This document shows positions 36,391 to 45,574 of a DNA stretch of 64,000 nucleotides, piece by piece. Within the stretch, counting starts at the first letter, position 1; every line of letters begins with the position of its first letter. The stretch is from positions 62,001 to 126,000 of the forward strand of contig QKED01000012.1 in the NCBI GenBank assembly GCA_003252455.1. Direction: 5' to 3'. The notes beneath the pieces were generated by a model. That model was not told the origin of the DNA, searched no databases, and was given only the letters and a program-made list of their open reading frames with translations. This DNA comes from Gammaproteobacteria bacterium (lineage in GTDB: Bacteria > Pseudomonadota > Gammaproteobacteria > Thiohalomonadales > Thiohalomonadaceae). The translations under genes and the position numbers were made by a program.

Positions 36391-39300
36391 ATGAACGACC
36401 TCAGCACCCACACCCCGCAGCCCCGACGCACCCCGCGTCTTCGCCAGCGTCTGCTCGGAGCACTGCTGCTCGCGCTGAGCAGCGTGAGTCAGGCGGTGGT
36501 CTTCCCCTTCGTCGACGACATGGAGGGGGGGGCCAACTTCACCGCCACGGGGCGCTGGGCGCTCAGTAGCGAACAGGTGCACGGCGGTGCCAAGGCGTGG
36601 AGCGACTCCCCCGGCGGCGCCTACAGCAACAACAGCGACAGCGCCCTGACCCTCGCCTCGCCCCTCGACCTGACCAGCGCCACCAGCCCGCAGCTGCTCT
36701 TCTGGCACCAACTGGAGAGTGAGGCGGAGTTCGACTACGCCCGCGTCGAGTACTCCACCAACGGCGGCGGCAGCTGGTCCGGCCTGAGCCAATACACCGG
36801 GATCCACAGCTGGCGCCGCGAGCAGGTCGACCTCAGCGCGCTGGCGGGGCAGGGGAGTGTGCTGCTGCGTTTTCGCCTCACCAGCGACAAGTCGGTGGTG
36901 GCCGACGGCTGGCACATCGACGACCTGGTGGTGGCCGAGCCGCTCAACCCGGTCACCAGCCTGAGTGTCACCAGCGTCGGGCGCGACAACGTGGTGCTCG
37001 GCTGGACCGCCAATCAGGACGCCGCCTTCGACCTCTACGCCATCTACCGCGCGCGCAGCGCCGGGGTCACCACGGCGGATAGCCTGGTCGCCGAGATCGA
37101 CAACGCCGCCACCATCGGCCTCACCGACAGCGGCCTGTTTGCCGCCACCACCTACTACTATCGCATCTACACCGTCGACGCCAACGGCCTGCACACCCCC
37201 GGCAAAGAGGTGCAGACGAGCACCATCGCCGGTGGCAACTTCCCGCTCGACGACGATGTGGAGAGCAGCACCGACCACTGGGTCGTCAGTGGCGCCTGGG
37301 CGACCACCGCGGTCACCTACAACGGCGTCACCACCACCGCCTGGACCGACTCGCCGAGCGGCTCCTACCCCGCGGGGAGTGACACCAACCTGATGATCAA
37401 CCTCGACCTCGGCAGCGCCCTGATGCCGGTGCTGACCTTCGACCAGAAGTACAGCTTCGAGACCGACTCCGACTTCGGCTACATCGAGGTGCGCGAAGAG
37501 GGCAGCAGTAGCTGGCAGCGCATCTACGGCGTCACCGGCGCGGCCGCCGCCTGGGTTACCGAGCGCCTCGACCTGACCAACTACGCGGGCAAAAAGGTCG
37601 ACCTGCGTTTTCGCCTGGTGAGCGACAGCAACGGGACCCAGTCGGACGGCTGGTACCTGGACAACTTCAACCTCGACGATAGCCAGGTGGCCCCGCTCGC
37701 CTACCCCTTCAGCGAGGATTTCGAGGCCGGTTCCGGCGCCTGGCAGACCAGCTCCTGGGCCATCGCCGCCGACGCGCACGCCGGCACCTACGGCATAACC
37801 GACAGCCCAGCGGGCAACTACACCCCGCTCACCGAGGCCTCGCTGACCCTCGCCAGCACCCTCGACCTGACCGGCGCGCTCAAGCCGATACTCACCTACT
37901 GGGAGCGCTTCGATATCCGCAACTGCCCCTACGGCAGCAACACCGGCGGCTGCGCCTACTACGACTCCGACTACGACTACGCGCGCATCTACGTATCCAG
38001 CTACTACGGCCACCCTGGCACCTGGCAGCAGGTCGCCAGCGTCAATGGCAGCAGCGATTGGCGCTACCGTCAGGTCGACCTGAGCGCCTGGGCGGGGCTG
38101 CCCAATGTGCGCGTCAAGTTCGTCATGCTCGACACCGGGCCGAGTAACGGGACCATCAACTACACCTACCCCGGTTGGACCCTCGACCAGGTGCGCATCG
38201 AGGAGGCCCCCCACGACGTGGTGCTGAGTGTCGCCGCCTCCAGCTCGCATCAGGTCGACCTCGCCTGGGCCACGGCCAACAGCGACAGCGACTTCGCCCG
38301 CTACGAGGTCTACCGCTCCACCAGCCCCGGCGTGAGCCGCACGAGCACGCTGGTGACAGAGATGGGTAATCAGGCCGCCGTGGGCTACAGCGATGCGGTC
38401 GCACTCAACCAGCCGACGATCTACTACTACCGCGTCTGGGTCGTCGACCAGGCGGGCAATGTCTCGCCTGGGAGCAACGAGGTCGAGGTGAGCTACAGCG
38501 TGCCGCTGAACAACCTCAGCCTGGACGGCGGCGTACTCACCTTCAGCGAGGATGCCGAGGGCGGCACGGCGCAGTGGGCCTGGGGCTCGCCCTGGGGGCT
38601 GAGTACGGTCAATCCGCACGGCGGCAGCCAGGTCTGGACCGACTCCCCCGGCGCCAACTACGCCGCCAACGCCGACACCTCGCTGGTCACCTATCTCAAC
38701 CTCAACGGCACCAGCAATCCGGTGCTCACCTTCTGGCACCGCTACAGCCTGGAGTTCGGCAAGGACTTCGTCTACCTGGAGGTCTCCGAGGACCAGGGCG
38801 CCAGTTGGAGTGCCCTGCGCAGCTTCACCGGGACCGAGAGCCTGTGGAACATGGAGCGGGTCGACCTCGGCGGCTACGCCGGTCACGCGAGCCTCGGGGT
38901 CCGCTTCCGCCTGGTGGCCGACGGGGTCAACCAGCAGGACGGCTACTACCTCGACGACCTCAGCGTGCGCGACCAGAGTCTGCTCGCCGCCTACCCCTTC
39001 TTCGACGACATGGAGGGGAGCCAAGATCGCTGGATCTGGAGCAGCACCTGGGGGATCGCCGTGCCGGATGCCGGGACGGGCGACCACGCCTTCGCCGACT
39101 CCCCCGAGGGGGCCTATCAGGCGGGCCACGACGGCTGGCTGAAACTCGCCATCGACCTGAGCAGCGCGACCCTACCGGTGCTCACCTTCCGGCAGAAGTA
39201 CGCCCTGGAGGTCGACTCCGACTTCGGCTTCGTCGAGGTGCAGGAGAGCGGTAGCAGCAGCTGGACCCGACTGATGGCGGTGACCGGCGCCCAGGTCACC

Positions 39301-42300
39301 TGGGGCGCGGTGGCGCTCGACCTCACCGAGTACGCCGGGCGGCAGGTGGCGCTGCGCTTCCGTCTGCTCAGCGACAGCAACGGTACCCAGTCCGACGGCT
39401 GGTACATCGACGATGTGCGCATCGACGAGAGCAGCGCTACACCCCTGCCGTTCCCCTTCACCGAGGGCTTCGAGGGGAGTCTCGCCGACCACTGGCACAC
39501 CGGTGGCTGGCAGCCGAGTGCCGACGCCTTCAGCGGTGGCTGGGCGCTCACCGACAGCGAAGAGGGCGACTACGCCCCCTACACCCAGGCGGCCCTGGTG
39601 ATGGCCAGCACCATCGACCTCTCCGCCACCGCGCACCCGATGCTCAGCTTCCGCCACAAGTACGAGCTGCGTAGCTGCCCCTACGGCAGTAACACCGGCG
39701 GCTGCGCCTACTACGACTCCGACTACGACTACGCCAAGGTCTACGTCTCCAGCTTCAATGGTCAGTCCGGTACCTGGCAGCAGCTGGCGAGCTTCAACGG
39801 CACCAGTGATTGGCGCTACACCCAGCTCGACCTTTCCCCCTGGAAGGGGCTGCCCAAGGTGCGCATCAAGTTCGTCGTGGAGGACAGCGGGCCGAGCAAC
39901 GGCAGTATCAACTACACCCAGGGGGGCTGGAGCCTGGACCAGATCACCATCGAGGAGAACCCGGTGGATGTGGCCCTGGCGCTGGTCGGCTCCAACCAGC
40001 ACGAGGTGCAGTTGAGCTGGAACGGCAGCAGCGACCCGGACTTTCTGCGCTACGAGGTGCGCCGCGCCGCCGCGACGGGCGTCACCACCGCCGCGACCCT
40101 GGTCGCGAGCATCAGCGACCCCGCCACCACCAGCTACACCGACCCGGTGGCGCTGGTGCAGCCCGGCACCTACTACTATCGCCTCTGGGTGATCGACCAG
40201 GACGGCAACGTCTCCCTCGGCAGCAACGAGGTGGTGGCCAGCTACGCCGATTCGATCCCGCTCAATACCGGCCTCGGCTTCAGCGAGAACGGCGAGTCGG
40301 GTAGCAGTGCCTGGTCATGGGGCGTGCCCTGGGGCCTCACCGATGCCAACCCGCACGGCGGTAGTTACGCCTGGACCGACTCCCCCGGCAGCAACTACGC
40401 GGCCAACGCCAACACCAGTCTGGTCACCCTCCTCGACCTCACCGGCAGCATCCACCCGGTGCTCAGCTACTGGCAGCGCTACTCCCTGGAGCAGGGGATG
40501 GACTTCGTCTACCTGGAGGTCTCCAGCGACAACGGCGCCAGCTGGACGCAACTGCGCGCCACCACCGGCACCGAGACCACCTGGAACCGCGAGCGGGTCG
40601 ACCTCACCGCCTACGCGGGCAACGCCCGTGTCGGTCTGCGCTTCCGTCTGGTGAGCGATGCACAGAACCAGGCCGACGGCTTCCACCTCGACGACCTGAC
40701 CATCCAGGAGGAGAGCGTCGCGGCGGGGTATCCCTTCAGCGACAGCAACGACACCACCATCGTCCCCTGGCTCTACGACTCGCCCTGGGGGCGCACTAGC
40801 AGCGAGTACCACAGCGGTGGCTACAGCTGGACCGACTCCCCCTACGGCGCCTACGCCGCCGGCAGCGACACCTCGCTCTACCTGACGGTCGACCTGAGCA
40901 GTGCGGTGATGCCGGTGCTCGACTACTGGCAGCGCTACGCCTTCGACCCCAACTCCGACTTCGGCTACATCGAGGTGCGTGAGCTGGGCGCGAGCAGTTG
41001 GACGCGCATCTACTTCGTCACCGGCTCGGCGGCCACCTGGGGGCGTGAGCGCCTCGACCTGGCCAACTATGCCGGGAAGCAGGTGCAGCTACGCTTCCGC
41101 GTGGTGGCCGACACCAACGGCATCCAGTCCGACGGCTGGTACATCGACGACCTGACCATCGCCGAGACCCAGGTCGCCTCCATCCCCTATCCGTTGGAAG
41201 ATGGGCTGGAGGCGGGGAGTGAGCGCTGGTTCACCGGCTCCTGGTCGCTCACCCCCGACCCGCAGTCGGGCAGCTACGCCCTCACCGACAGCGTCGAGGG
41301 CGATTACGGCGCCTACACCTACTCGGCCCTGACCCTGGCCAGCACCATCGACCTGGCCGGGGCGGTGCACCCGCTGCTCAGCTTCTGGCACAAGTACGAG
41401 ACACGCGCCTGCCCCTACGCCAGTAATACCGGCGGCTGCGGCTACTACGACTCCGACTACGACTACGCCAAGGTCTATCTCTCGACCTACAACGGCCAGC
41501 CGGGCACCTGGGTGCAGATCGCCTCGTTCAACGGCTCGCAGAGCAGCTACGCCTACCACGAGATCGACCTCTCCGCCTGGCGCGGCCTGAGCAATGTGCG
41601 CATCAAGTTCGTGATGGAGGATAGTGGGCCGAACAACGGCTCCACCAACTACCGCTACCCAGGGTGGAGCATCGATACCCTGCGCATCGGCGAGGATACC
41701 AACGTCCCCACCACCCTCATCGCCGCCTCGGGTAACGGCCAGGACGGCATCACCGGCCAACCCCTCTCCCAGCCACTGGTGGCCCTGGTGCGCGACTCCG
41801 GCGGCACCCCCACCGCCGGGATCCAGGTCGACTTCACCATTACCGGCGGCAACGGCAGCGTCAACCCGACCAGTGCGGTGAGCGATGCCAACGGCCTCGT
41901 CTCCACCCTGTTCACCCTGGGCAGCACGGCGGGCCCCAACGCGGTGAGTGCGCAGATCGCCACCTCCAGCGAGAGTGCCGTGTTCAACGCCACCGGCTAC
42001 GCGGCGGCGCAGCCGGTCTATCTGCTCAAGGTCTCCGGTGGTGGTCAGGTGGGCGCGATCAACACCACCCTGAACAACCCGCTGGCGGTGCAGGTGACCG
42101 ACGTGGGGGGCAATCCGAGTGCCGGGGTGAGCGTCACCTACAGCGTCATCGGCGGTGATGCGCTGCTCGACGATGGCGCGGGCGGTGCCACGACGCTGGC
42201 GCGCAACACCGACACCAACGGCATGCTCAGCATCAACCTCCTCCTCGGTGCTACCCCCGGCACCAGCACCGTCTCGGTCAGCTCCACCGGCCTACAGGGC

Positions 42301-43611
42301 TCGCCCATGAGCTTCACCGCCAACACCGTGCTGCCCGGCGGTAGCCTCGGCGACACCGACGGCGACGGCATCCCCGACGACTGGGAGAGCGCCAAGGGGC
42401 TCAATCCGCTCAGTGCACTGGACGCCAGCGCCGACCCGGACGGTGACACCCTCACCAACCTTCAGGAGTACCTGGCGCACAGTAACCCGCAGAGCGCCGA
42501 CAGCGACGGCGACACCCTGCCCGACGCCTGGGAGGTGCGCTACGGTCTCAACCCCAATAGCGCCAGCGACGCCCTGCTCGACAGCGATGGTGACGGCGTG
42601 AGCAACGCGCAGGAGTATCTCGACGGCACGGTGCCGACGCGTCTCGACCACTTCAGCCTCACCACCAGCAGCAACAGCTGGATGGACCTCTACGGCAGTG
42701 TCACCATCGACGGCCTGCCCGCCCAGGCCGGTGACGAGGTGGCGGTCTACGATGCCGACGGTACCCTCTGTGGCCACTACGTGGTGCAGGCGAGCGGCAG
42801 CTACGGCTTCGTCCACGTCTATGCCGACGACCCGGCCACCAGTGCCGACGAGGGGGCCGAACTGGGCGATACCTTGAGCTTCCGTCTCTGGGACGTGAGT
42901 GCCCAGGTGGAGATCAGCGCCGCGCCGAGCAGCGTGGTGAGCTGGAGCGGCGATCAACAGCGCGTCAGCGTCAATCTGGCGGGTGCCTCCGCCTATGGCA
43001 TACCGCTGCGCGCCGGGTGGAACCTGATCAGCTTCCCGGTCAAGACCACCTACTACGTCGGCAGTCAACCCAGCGCACCGATGCTGCCCGGCACCAGCTA
43101 TCAGCCGGTCACCTCGCTGGCCCAGGTGTTCGCCTCACTGGCGGGCAAGCTGGAGTACGTGCGCGCCTTCGATGACCAGGGCGCGAAGAGCTACGACCCG
43201 GCGCTGCCCGAGTTCAGCGACCTCAGCTACATCGCCGGTGGCTACGGCTACTGGCTCAAGCTCAGCGCCGCCGGACAGCTGGTGGTGAGCGGTGTACGCG
43301 CCCAACCGGAGGAGAGTCTGGCGCTGCACACCGGCTGGAATCTGGTCGGCTATTGGCACCCGGCGCTGCAGTACACCGGCACCCTGCCGCTGGTCGACCT
43401 GCCCGCCGAGGTGACCCAGGCGACCCAGGTGAGCACCATCCACCAGATCGTCCAGGCACTCGGCAGCGACTATCGCCAGATCCGCAGCTTCGACGCCAAT
43501 GGTGCGCACACCTATGACCCCGCCCTCGGCAGCTTCAACGACCTCGACTACCTGGCCCCCGGTTACGGGCTCTGGATCGACATGGGTGCCGCAGCGAGCC
43601 TGCACTATTAA
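36391..43611 (+). CDS. Giant secreted multi-domain protein: MAM-like and FN3-like repeats
   Basis: A 2406-residue protein with an N-terminal signal (hydrophobic LLGALLLALSSVSQA after a basic lead). Nine jelly-roll/MAM-like modules of about 150 residues (each ending WYxDDLxI) occur as three kinds, with FN3-like modules (YYYRIYTVDANG) between sets. The third kind carries CPYGSNTGGCAYYDSDYDY-type loops at residues about 512, 1096 and 1674. Residues about 1770-1983 are two Big_1-like Ig domains; 1987-2080 hold thrombospondin type 3-like calcium loops (DTDGDGIPDDW). Then follow the operon's shared domain (about 2084-2170) and two GWNLIS-type segments. It is probably a surface adhesin or matrix protein. 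No catalytic motif is visible. Confidence 0.85.
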   Translation: MNDLSTHTPQPRRTPRLRQRLLGALLLALSSVSQAVVFPFVDDMEGGANFTATGRWALSSEQVHGGAKAWSDSPGGAYSNNSDSALTLASPLDLTSATSPQLLFWHQLESEAEFDYARVEYSTNGGGSWSGLSQYTGIHSWRREQVDLSALAGQGSVLLRFRLTSDKSVVADGWHIDDLVVAEPLNPVTSLSVTSVGRDNVVLGWTANQDAAFDLYAIYRARSAGVTTADSLVAEIDNAATIGLTDSGLFAATTYYYRIYTVDANGLHTPGKEVQTSTIAGGNFPLDDDVESSTDHWVVSGAWATTAVTYNGVTTTAWTDSPSGSYPAGSDTNLMINLDLGSALMPVLTFDQKYSFETDSDFGYIEVREEGSSSWQRIYGVTGAAAAWVTERLDLTNYAGKKVDLRFRLVSDSNGTQSDGWYLDNFNLDDSQVAPLAYPFSEDFEAGSGAWQTSSWAIAADAHAGTYGITDSPAGNYTPLTEASLTLASTLDLTGALKPILTYWERFDIRNCPYGSNTGGCAYYDSDYDYARIYVSSYYGHPGTWQQVASVNGSSDWRYRQVDLSAWAGLPNVRVKFVMLDTGPSNGTINYTYPGWTLDQVRIEEAPHDVVLSVAASSSHQVDLAWATANSDSDFARYEVYRSTSPGVSRTSTLVTEMGNQAAVGYSDAVALNQPTIYYYRVWVVDQAGNVSPGSNEVEVSYSVPLNNLSLDGGVLTFSEDAEGGTAQWAWGSPWGLSTVNPHGGSQVWTDSPGANYAANADTSLVTYLNLNGTSNPVLTFWHRYSLEFGKDFVYLEVSEDQGASWSALRSFTGTESLWNMERVDLGGYAGHASLGVRFRLVADGVNQQDGYYLDDLSVRDQSLLAAYPFFDDMEGSQDRWIWSSTWGIAVPDAGTGDHAFADSPEGAYQAGHDGWLKLAIDLSSATLPVLTFRQKYALEVDSDFGFVEVQESGSSSWTRLMAVTGAQVTWGAVALDLTEYAGRQVALRFRLLSDSNGTQSDGWYIDDVRIDESSATPLPFPFTEGFEGSLADHWHTGGWQPSADAFSGGWALTDSEEGDYAPYTQAALVMASTIDLSATAHPMLSFRHKYELRSCPYGSNTGGCAYYDSDYDYAKVYVSSFNGQSGTWQQLASFNGTSDWRYTQLDLSPWKGLPKVRIKFVVEDSGPSNGSINYTQGGWSLDQITIEENPVDVALALVGSNQHEVQLSWNGSSDPDFLRYEVRRAAATGVTTAATLVASISDPATTSYTDPVALVQPGTYYYRLWVIDQDGNVSLGSNEVVASYADSIPLNTGLGFSENGESGSSAWSWGVPWGLTDANPHGGSYAWTDSPGSNYAANANTSLVTLLDLTGSIHPVLSYWQRYSLEQGMDFVYLEVSSDNGASWTQLRATTGTETTWNRERVDLTAYAGNARVGLRFRLVSDAQNQADGFHLDDLTIQEESVAAGYPFSDSNDTTIVPWLYDSPWGRTSSEYHSGGYSWTDSPYGAYAAGSDTSLYLTVDLSSAVMPVLDYWQRYAFDPNSDFGYIEVRELGASSWTRIYFVTGSAATWGRERLDLANYAGKQVQLRFRVVADTNGIQSDGWYIDDLTIAETQVASIPYPLEDGLEAGSERWFTGSWSLTPDPQSGSYALTDSVEGDYGAYTYSALTLASTIDLAGAVHPLLSFWHKYETRACPYASNTGGCGYYDSDYDYAKVYLSTYNGQPGTWVQIASFNGSQSSYAYHEIDLSAWRGLSNVRIKFVMEDSGPNNGSTNYRYPGWSIDTLRIGEDTNVPTTLIAASGNGQDGITGQPLSQPLVALVRDSGGTPTAGIQVDFTITGGNGSVNPTSAVSDANGLVSTLFTLGSTAGPNAVSAQIATSSESAVFNATGYAAAQPVYLLKVSGGGQVGAINTTLNNPLAVQVTDVGGNPSAGVSVTYSVIGGDALLDDGAGGATTLARNTDTNGMLSINLLLGATPGTSTVSVSSTGLQGSPMSFTANTVLPGGSLGDTDGDGIPDDWESAKGLNPLSALDASADPDGDTLTNLQEYLAHSNPQSADSDGDTLPDAWEVRYGLNPNSASDALLDSDGDGVSNAQEYLDGTVPTRLDHFSLTTSSNSWMDLYGSVTIDGLPAQAGDEVAVYDADGTLCGHYVVQASGSYGFVHVYADDPATSADEGAELGDTLSFRLWDVSAQVEISAAPSSVVSWSGDQQRVSVNLAGASAYGIPLRAGWNLISFPVKTTYYVGSQPSAPMLPGTSYQPVTSLAQVFASLAGKLEYVRAFDDQGAKSYDPALPEFSDLSYIAGGYGYWLKLSAAGQLVVSGVRAQPEESLALHTGWNLVGYWHPALQYTGTLPLVDLPAEVTQATQVSTIHQIVQALGSDYRQIRSFDANGAHTYDPALGSFNDLDYLAPGYGLWIDMGAAASLHY
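36496..41700 (+). repeat. Three-fold super-repeat of about 1.75 kb inside the giant gene
   Basis: The three MAM-like module types recur in the same order. Equivalent cysteine codons in the CPYxSNTGGC loop fall at 37924, 39676 and 41410, spacings of 1752 and 1734 bp, both multiples of three. Stretches of DNA around these loops are identical or nearly so between copies 1 and 2. In the first set an FN3-like module lies between the first and second MAM-like modules, so the units are not exactly equivalent. Confidence 0.85.
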
Positions 43612-43625
43612 CGCCCGAGGAGAGC

Positions 43626-44096
43626 ATGATGAACAGACTGACGCTTCTTACCCCGCTGCTCCTGACCCTGTGGCTGCCGCCTGCACAGGCGGATACCCGC
43701 AGCTACATGAGCATGGACCTCTACGGCTATCTAGAGGGGCTGGTGGTGGGCGACCAGGTGAGTGTGGAGGACCCGGATGGGGTCGAGTGTGGGCGCTTCA
43801 TCGTCACCAGCGCCGGTCGCTGGGGCCTGTTGCACGTCTACGGCGACCTGCCGGGTACGCCGGAGGACGAAGGGGCGGTCGAGGGGGACACGCTCACCTT
43901 CAAGGTCAACGGCCAGCGCATTACCCCCGAGGGGGGGGCGATCGTCTGGCACGAGGGCGGCACCAGCACCCAGGTGAGCCTGCCGCCGCTGCTCGCCACC
44001 CAGGTGGCGGCGGCCGACTCGGGGGGGCACGGCGGTGGCGCCCCCTGGGCGCTGCTCGCCATCGGTCTGCTGACCCTGGCCCGGCGGCGTGGGTGA
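43626..44096 (+). CDS. Small exported protein with GlyGly-CTERM-like sorting tail
   Basis: A 156-residue protein with a signal peptide (MMNRLTLLTPLLLTLWLPPAQA), one copy of the operon's shared domain (about residues 25-105: GDQVSVEDPDGVECGRF, WGLLHVYGD, DEGAVEGDTLTF), and a C-terminus of Gly-rich stretch, one hydrophobic helix and a basic end (GGHGGGAPWALLAIGLLTLARRRG). That tripartite tail matches GlyGly-CTERM signals, which are processed by rhombosortase and link to type II secretion. No rhombosortase gene is in the window. GAGGAG lies just before the start, and the stop overlaps the next gene's GTG by 4 bp. Confidence 0.75.
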   Translation: MMNRLTLLTPLLLTLWLPPAQADTRSYMSMDLYGYLEGLVVGDQVSVEDPDGVECGRFIVTSAGRWGLLHVYGDLPGTPEDEGAVEGDTLTFKVNGQRITPEGGAIVWHEGGTSTQVSLPPLLATQVAAADSGGHGGGAPWALLAIGLLTLARRRG

Positions 44097-45271
44097 GCGC
44101 GGTGCGCCTGCTCCTGCTCCTGCTCCTGGCCTTGCACCTTGGCGTCGCGCCACTCTGGGCCGCCTTCCCGGCCCCCACACCGACCCCGCTGTGGGCCGAC
44201 CTGCTCGGTGCCTTCAGCATCGCGGGCGAACCGGCTCAGGTCGGTGACAGCATCGCCTTTTTCGACCCGAGCGGTGTGGTCTGTGGGCGCTATACGGTAC
44301 CCACGGGCGGGGAGGGGCACTACGGCATCGTCCACCTCTATGCCGATGACCCCACCACGACCTCGGACGAGGGGTGTAGCGAGGGCGACCTGGTCGAGGT
44401 GCGTGTGGTGCGTGCACTCGATGGCCAGGCGTTCGCCCACGCCGAGTTGAGCCTCACCCCCGCCACCCTCGCCGGTTTTAGTGCCGCCGCACTGCCGCTC
44501 ACCTGGCACGCCGGTGCGGCCAACGCCCTGGGCGTGGACGCCGGTGCACCGCACTTCGCCGCCCCCACCCCGACCCCCTACAGTGCGGCACTCATCGGCC
44601 AGTTGCAGATCGCCCTGCTGCCGGCACAGCGTGGTGACGAGTTGCGTTTCAGTGATGCCGACGGCCACGTGGTGGGGCGTTTTCGGGTGGTCACGGCGGG
44701 GCAGTATGGTGTGGTGCCGCTCTACGGCGACGACCCCCTCACGGCCCAGGACGAGGGGGCCGTGGCGGGCGAGCCGCTCAGCCTCGCGGTGTGGGATGCG
44801 AGCAGCGGGGCCGAATACCCCCACGCGTGGGTCCGTCAGGGCGCGGGGGCACCCCTCGGCTCCTTCATCGGCGCCACCACGCCACTGGCGTGGCAAGAGG
44901 GGGTGGCCCAGGTGCTCGACCTCTCGGCCCTGAGCCTGGATGTGGACGCCAACGGCGTCGTCCAGGCGCAGGACGCCCTGCTAGTGCAGCGCTATCAGTT
45001 CGGTCTGCGCGGCGCCGCCTTGCTGGATGGACTGGAACTTAGCGGCGCACGCCGCGAGGCGGCGGCCATCGAGGCGTTTCTCGCCTCCCTGAGCCAGGTC
45101 ACCGATGTGGATGGGGATGGTGTGCAACACCCTTTGGGCGACGGCCTGATGTTGCGTCGTTACCTCGCCGGGGGCTTCGATGCGCAGACCATCGGTCTGC
45201 AGGCCATTTCCCCCGGTGGCGTGCGAAATGGCACTGGGGTGATCGACTATCTCCAGGCGATCACCCAATAA
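44093..45271 (+). CDS. Exported protein with two shared domains and C-terminal dockerin
   Basis: A 392-residue protein. A leucine-rich signal peptide (VRLLLLLLLALHLGVAPLWA) is followed by two copies of the shared domain (about residues 30-110 and 160-240; GDSIAFFDPSGVVCGRY and GDELRFSDADGHVVGRF). The C-terminus contains two calcium-loop/helix units typical of a type I dockerin: LDVDANGVVQAQDALLVQRY at 282-301 and TDVDGDGVQHPLGDGLMLRR at 337-356. The start is GTG at 44093, overlapping the previous stop; GTG at 44102 is an alternative. The dockerin should bind a cohesin, and the lipoprotein at 32915-36373 has a cohesin-like domain. Confidence 0.78.
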   Translation: MSAVRLLLLLLLALHLGVAPLWAAFPAPTPTPLWADLLGAFSIAGEPAQVGDSIAFFDPSGVVCGRYTVPTGGEGHYGIVHLYADDPTTTSDEGCSEGDLVEVRVVRALDGQAFAHAELSLTPATLAGFSAAALPLTWHAGAANALGVDAGAPHFAAPTPTPYSAALIGQLQIALLPAQRGDELRFSDADGHVVGRFRVVTAGQYGVVPLYGDDPLTAQDEGAVAGEPLSLAVWDASSGAEYPHAWVRQGAGAPLGSFIGATTPLAWQEGVAQVLDLSALSLDVDANGVVQAQDALLVQRYQFGLRGAALLDGLELSGARREAAAIEAFLASLSQVTDVDGDGVQHPLGDGLMLRRYLAGGFDAQTIGLQAISPGGVRNGTGVIDYLQAITQ

Positions 45272-45574
45272 TTTGTGCGGGGCGAGGGCGCCGATGTCGG
45301 ATTTTCGCACGGCGCGTGGATAGTCTCCCCAGTCGGGTACCAGGGATGGTGTGTCCGCCTCTCTATCGCTACCCGGTTGTTGCCGGGGGTGATGGGTAGG
45401 CCCCTTTGCCCAGCTGGGATATGCTCTCGATCCTGCACCTCTCCAGGTGCCACTACACATCTTCGCGGCTTGTCCTGGTCCAGGGTTGGGCCGGCCCGGG
45501 AGACCGCTCCCCATGGACGTGGGCCTGGCGCACGTCCCCAAGGCTCAAGCTCGCATCTCCAAGGGAGTCGAACC
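45272..45574 (+). other. Gap before the TPR-CHAT gene
   Basis: About 300 bases without a supported gene, the largest gap inside the operon. It contains a small perfect hairpin GCACCT/AGGTGC with four-base loop near 45434-45449 and a -10-like TATGCT near 45420. AGGGAG (45562-45567) is the ribosome binding site of the next gene. A secondary promoter is possible but not demonstrable. Confidence 0.4.

Noticed and set aside
33107..39129. Long minus-strand open frames opposite the two large repeat proteins
   Set aside because: They repeat because the sense genes repeat, have antisense-type composition and no start signals; the sense proteins have signals, lipobox and known domains.
45272..45574. 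Riboswitch before the TPR-CHAT gene
   Set aside because: Only short local hairpins are visible, and I could not match the conserved core of a c-di-GMP or other known riboswitch.
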